NCBI GenBank assembly: GCA_016938175.1 | Contig: JAFGVE010000023.1 | Span: forward strand, 108,859 to 172,858 | Direction of reading: 5' to 3' | Source: Campylobacterales bacterium | Lineage (GTDB): Bacteria; Campylobacterota; Campylobacteria; Campylobacterales; Sulfurimonadaceae | Length of the DNA: 64,000 nucleotides | Shown: piece by piece, positions 61,084-64,000 of the stretch | Position numbering within the stretch: position 1 is the stretch's first letter | Layout: the number at the start of each line of letters is the position of its first letter | Position numbers and translations under genes: made by a program | Notes under the pieces: generated by a model | Databases searched by the model: none | The model's input: the letters and a program-made list of their open reading frames with translations, nothing else | What the model was told of the DNA's origin: nothing

Positions 61084-61101
61084 CTTAACAAAATCTTCAC
61101 A
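61084..61101. promoter_or_regulatory. Possible Pho-box-like direct repeat
   Basis: CTTAACA (61084-61090), AAAT and CTTCACA (61095-61101) form two 7-base direct repeats 11 bases apart, the 7-4-7 layout of PhoB and other OmpR-type sites. TATATCTT follows about 8 bases later and could be part of a promoter pointing towards 61150. It lies in the about 280-base gap between sbcD and sixA. The rest of the gap shows only a 7-base GTTGTAT/ATACAAC inverted repeat and a 16-codon open frame (61145-61195), for which I see no clear function. Confidence 0.3.
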
Positions 61102-61269
61102 ATAGTTGTATATCTTAATTCCAAAAACTATTGGGATACAACACATGTTTACGTTACATACTAAAAATGAGGAGTCAAATCTCGCCCCTTTTTAACTTCA
61201 AATAGTCCAAGATGACTATCTTTTTCATTATATTATTGCATAATGCTAAAAATAAATGGAGTAGTACAT

Positions 61270-61749
61270 ATGAAAACTATAGTTTTAATCAGACATGCGA
61301 AATCTAGTTGGAAAGATATAACTCTTGATGATTTTTCAAGACCTTTAAACAAACGAGGGAAACAAAACCTTCCAGTTATGGCAGAACATTTAAAAAACCA
61401 AAACCTTGCAATTGAGAAAATATTTTCTAGCTCTGCAAAAAGAGCAAAAAAAACAGCAGAAGAGTTTAGTACGCAACTCGGTGTTTCTATGCAACTCGAC
61501 GATAGTCTCTATATGGCATCTGATATGGAATTACTGAATTTTATAAACGACAAACTCAGTAAATATAACTCTATAGCTATTGTCTCTCATAATCCAGGAT
61601 TAACAGATTTATATAACTATATAAGTGATGATAACATTGAAAACATTCCAACAAGTGGATATGTTGTTCTTACAAACAACAAGGCAAAAATCTCTCAAAA
61701 TAGCACTCAACTCATAGATTTTGCCTACCCTAAAAGAGAAGATATATAA
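61270..61749 (+). CDS. sixA: Histidine phosphatase SixA
   Basis: A 159-residue member of the phosphoglycerate-mutase-like histidine phosphatases of the SixA type, which can dephosphorylate phosphohistidine in phosphotransfer proteins. The active-site motif is VLIRHAKSSWKD. ARKRAKKTAEEF-like SSAKRAKKTAEEFS and IAIVSHNPGLTDLYNYI supply further catalytic residues. ATG 61270 is chosen over 61243 because GGAG lies 9 bases upstream and the protein then starts MKTIVLIRHAK. It is followed after 6 bases by a DCC-family gene on the same strand. Confidence 0.85.
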   Translation: MKTIVLIRHAKSSWKDITLDDFSRPLNKRGKQNLPVMAEHLKNQNLAIEKIFSSSAKRAKKTAEEFSTQLGVSMQLDDSLYMASDMELLNFINDKLSKYNSIAIVSHNPGLTDLYNYISDDNIENIPTSGYVVLTNNKAKISQNSTQLIDFAYPKREDI

Positions 61750-61755
61750 AGCAAT

Positions 61756-62130
61756 ATGAAACATATAATTCTCTTTGATGGGAGATGTAATCTCTGTAGC
61801 AAAAGTGTTCATTTCATTATGAAACGTAATAAAAACCAACTCTATAACTACATCGCCCTGCAATCACCCCAAGGAGAAGAGTATCTCAAAAAGTACGGAT
61901 TTCCTTTCAAAGAGTTTGATACAGTTGTTTTAATTGAGGAAGAAAATGTTTATATAAAATCAACTGCAATCTTGAAAATAGTGAAAAATTTATCTGGAGT
62001 AGTGCACTATCTACACTATTTTATCTATTTGCCACGGTTTTTAAGAGACTTTCTTTATGATGTAATTGCAAAGACAAGATATAAACTATTTGGTCGTAAA
62101 TCGTGTGATGTGAGCATAGATAAAAGATAG
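61756..62130 (+). CDS. DCC-family thiol-disulfide oxidoreductase-like protein
   Basis: A 124-residue protein of the DCC (DUF393) family. It begins IILFDGRCNLCSKSVHFIMKRNKNQLYNYIALQSPQG; the DGxCxLC motif gives the family its name and is thioredoxin-like. WLPRFLRD-like YLPRFLRDFLYDVIAKTRYKLFGRK with a C-terminal CDV follows the usual pattern. Activity is unproven for the family; a disulfide-exchange role is predicted. It is read with sixA. Confidence 0.82.
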   Translation: MKHIILFDGRCNLCSKSVHFIMKRNKNQLYNYIALQSPQGEEYLKKYGFPFKEFDTVVLIEEENVYIKSTAILKIVKNLSGVVHYLHYFIYLPRFLRDFLYDVIAKTRYKLFGRKSCDVSIDKR

Positions 62131-62170
62131 AGAACAAGTAGGTGTCTGATGCTTTCACACCAGCACCTCT

Positions 62171-64000
62171 CTAACGAACACCAAGACCATCAAACAGGTC
62201 TTGTTCATATGCTTCCCACTCAACAGAAGGATTAAAAGTATCATCAGAAATCGTATCACCGCTTGCTATAGAAGATTTACGTCTTAAGGTATGGTCTTTT
62301 GTAGTTACTAAGTCTGTACCCCAAAAATCTCCAGGATCTTCACCAATCCTTCCAAACACATCTACCTTTGTATCAGTAGCTATATGAACAAGTGCATATG
62401 CATCATCACCATTATGATTGATAGCTCCTGATGTTTGATCAGACACACTGAGTAGATTTTCATTTGAGCTGTTATTTGAAATAACATAGGTTTCACCAGG
62501 AGTAAGTGTCACGCTATTTAAAGTAACGCTGTTTGTTGCAGAGAGACTGCCATTACTATACAACTCAACTTTATACTCGCCTAAAGAGATACTTTGTGAT
62601 CCAGCATTATAAAGTTCTAAAGCCTTGTTGTATGAGCTACCTTCTACATACTCTGAAATAATCAGCTCAGATGCTATAACACTTTGGTTTGCATCATCTA
62701 CGCTTGTATTTTCATCTGAGTTGTTATTGTCGTTGGCTATCCCTTCTACAAACTCACACTCATTACCCCAAATAGATTCAACCCACTCAGGATTATCCAC
62801 AAATGGGTTTCTATTTCCCTGATAAGACTGAACAAGGTCATTACGTTTCTTTTCAGATTCACTCACAGGGTCAAGATAGTGCCACCTATACATTGTACAG
62901 AGTTCAGCAGGATAACTATCTGTAAAATCACCTGCATATATTTCTAAGTCAGGCTCTCCATTATCTCCCTCATAACGAACTGTCATATATAAAATAGCCC
63001 TAGCTACTTCACCTTTTAGTGTATCACTCACTTCAAATTTATCGTCATAGTAAAAACCATCTATTTTACTGTATGGAGTTGTTGCATCACCATATGGCGT
63101 ATTTCCACGAGAGCTATTTATTCCTGCATCTGTAGGACGTAAATGGTGTAGGTCTGTATATGTATTTACTGACTCGTTATACCCTACTCCCAAAGACTTC
63201 GGCCACATATGTTCTCTGTTCCAACAGCCAGTAGCACTTGAACCACATCGTAACTCAGAGAGAAAAGAGCTTTGCATATAAAATAAAATGAGATTATCAC
63301 CAGAGGCTACAGACTCATCCATATCTGTAACTGCCAAGTACTCATAAGCCTGTGCATAAGTGACATAAACTGCGCTGTTTGTTACTATGCTATGAAGGGC
63401 ACTTTTTAAACTAGACCCATTTTTATCTAAAGCATCTGTATAGTAACTCTGTAGTTCTACAGGTAATATAACAGTTTGATTCTCTTCATTGGAACTGTTT
63501 GTCTCATTGTTTTCTACTGGAAGGGTTTGGTTTGTATCATCTGGATTATTCTGAGTATTATCATTTTCATTGTTTTCATACTCATCATCAAAAGAGGCTT
63601 GAATCTCTGTAGCCAGCTCGCTATTTATAGTTTTAATTCCTGTATTAAATACCTCTAAAACGCTGTTAGCAGAAGCATTTTGTATATTTACAAGCGTCTC
63701 ATCGACAAGAAGCATAACTTTTTGCACAACTTGATTTGCTTTTTGAGCGATAGCATCATGCTTGAGTGTCTCATCTCTATAGACTGTTTTTGCTGCGTTG
63801 TTCACAACTTCTTCTAGTACCTGTACCGTAAAACTTACACTACTCTCTTGTTGCAAAAGTTTTTTACTCAGCTCTTCAAAGACTTCATCCATGACATCTT
63901 GCACACTTCTCTCTTCATCCGCCGCAGCGATTAAAGTAGCAGCACCATGAACCATGATTTGAAGTTGTGCTTGTTTCTCTAGTACTATCTTCGCATTTGC
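62171..64000 (-). CDS. Secreted endonuclease I-type nuclease with lamin-tail domain (5' end outside window)
   Basis: The minus-strand frame is open to base 64000 (it reads ANAKIVLEKQAQLQIMVHG into the window), so the start lies outside. The first part, about 130 residues, is helical and may be a repeat or stalk. A polar, Asn/Glu-rich linker follows (about 63476-63600). The nuclease domain has CWNREHMWPKSLGVGY, TDLHHLRPTDAGINSSRGNTPYG and ARAILYMTVRYEG, the endonuclease I (EndA/NucM) signature. A second linker leads to a C-terminal lamin-tail domain (LIISEYVEGSSYNKALELYN, TYVISNNSS, DVFGRIGEDPGDFW). The layout recalls ExeM-type extracellular nucleases. It may supply nucleotides or phosphate, or loosen biofilm DNA. 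Confidence 0.85.
   Translation of the reverse strand, partial: ANAKIVLEKQAQLQIMVHGAATLIAAADEERSVQDVMDEVFEELSKKLLQQESSVSFTVQVLEEVVNNAAKTVYRDETLKHDAIAQKANQVVQKVMLLVDETLVNIQNASANSVLEVFNTGIKTINSELATEIQASFDDEYENNENDNTQNNPDDTNQTLPVENNETNSSNEENQTVILPVELQSYYTDALDKNGSSLKSALHSIVTNSAVYVTYAQAYEYLAVTDMDESVASGDNLILFYMQSSFLSELRCGSSATGCWNREHMWPKSLGVGYNESVNTYTDLHHLRPTDAGINSSRGNTPYGDATTPYSKIDGFYYDDKFEVSDTLKGEVARAILYMTVRYEGDNGEPDLEIYAGDFTDSYPAELCTMYRWHYLDPVSESEKKRNDLVQSYQGNRNPFVDNPEWVESIWGNECEFVEGIANDNNNSDENTSVDDANQSVIASELIISEYVEGSSYNKALELYNAGSQSISLGEYKVELYSNGSLSATNSVTLNSVTLTPGETYVISNNSSNENLLSVSDQTSGAINHNGDDAYALVHIATDTKVDVFGRIGEDPGDFWGTDLVTTKDHTLRRKSSIASGDTISDDTFNPSVEWEAYEQDLFDGLGVR

Noticed and set aside
61145..61195. 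16-codon open frame before sixA
   Set aside because: It starts with ATG after a GGGATA sequence, but it is too short and shows no recognisable peptide; chance is likely.
62600..63600. CRISPR or tandem repeat suspected from Asn/Glu-rich coding region
   Set aside because: The repetitive look comes from Asn, Glu and Thr codons in protein linkers; no equal-length repeats with spacers are present.

Overview
The window looks like a chromosomal stretch of a Campylobacterota (Epsilonproteobacteria) genome, most likely a Sulfurimonas-type free-living sulfur oxidiser. This rests on the low G+C content, dense operons with 1-20 bp overlaps, the campylobacterotal BioV esterase, and the order aroB - mscS-like - mtaB - ftsH-like - bioV, which I recall from Helicobacter. 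The genus is an inference; no rRNA or other marker gene is present. About 60 protein genes are supported. I see no tRNA, rRNA, insertion sequence or CRISPR array. No gene-free stretch exceeds 300 bases; the longest is about 280 bases, between sbcD and sixA.

Layout. 1-9683 (minus): mog (cut by the window edge), bioV, an FtsH-like ATPase without its zinc-protease motif, mtaB, an MscS channel, aroB, a TrkA-type protein, an SH3-like envelope protein and trmA. 9695-11984 (minus): fliP, motB, motA. 12074-13954 (minus): an LTA-synthase-type sulfatase. 14080-26855 (mostly plus): an envelope glycan locus with three GT39-type membrane glycosyltransferases, a UbiA/GtrA/DprE1/DprE2 set resembling the mycobacterial decaprenyl-phospho-arabinose pathway, a HAD and a PAP2 phosphatase, a GT9 enzyme and a flippase-like protein. 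26855-37959: housekeeping genes (glmU, coaBC, uppS, pilD, an LptF/G permease, truA), a degenerate IscU-like/ferritin-like pair, hydrolases and a conserved unknown protein. 37956-41969: a diguanylate cyclase/YfiR pair divergent from a TonB-dependent receptor, with a perfect 24-bp palindrome in between. 41966-48284: an FAD oxidoreductase, a trypsin-like protease, an esterase, glyS, an OB-fold protein and a superoxide reductase.

48336-60985 is one long minus-strand gene series whose members overlap or nearly touch: sbcD, sbcC (frameshifted), a small two-helix membrane protein, a 227-aa protein, a 169-aa protein, a 1050-aa Rad50/SMC-like ATPase, a DUF6602 PD-(D/E)XK nuclease-like protein, a DUF2779 double nuclease and a dGTPase. 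The five genes between sbcC and the DUF2779 gene are visibly more A+T rich and have the layout of an ABC-three-component (Lamassu-like) anti-phage system with an unusual effector set. This is the best candidate for an undescribed system in the window. The last part holds sixA, a DCC-family protein and a large secreted endonuclease I/lamin-tail protein cut by the window edge.

How the parts fit. The glycan locus probably makes a polyprenyl-phosphate pentose, flips it, and transfers it to an envelope acceptor. The 48-61 kb series groups enzymes that act on DNA ends and nucleotide pools, with a probable defence cassette inserted in it.
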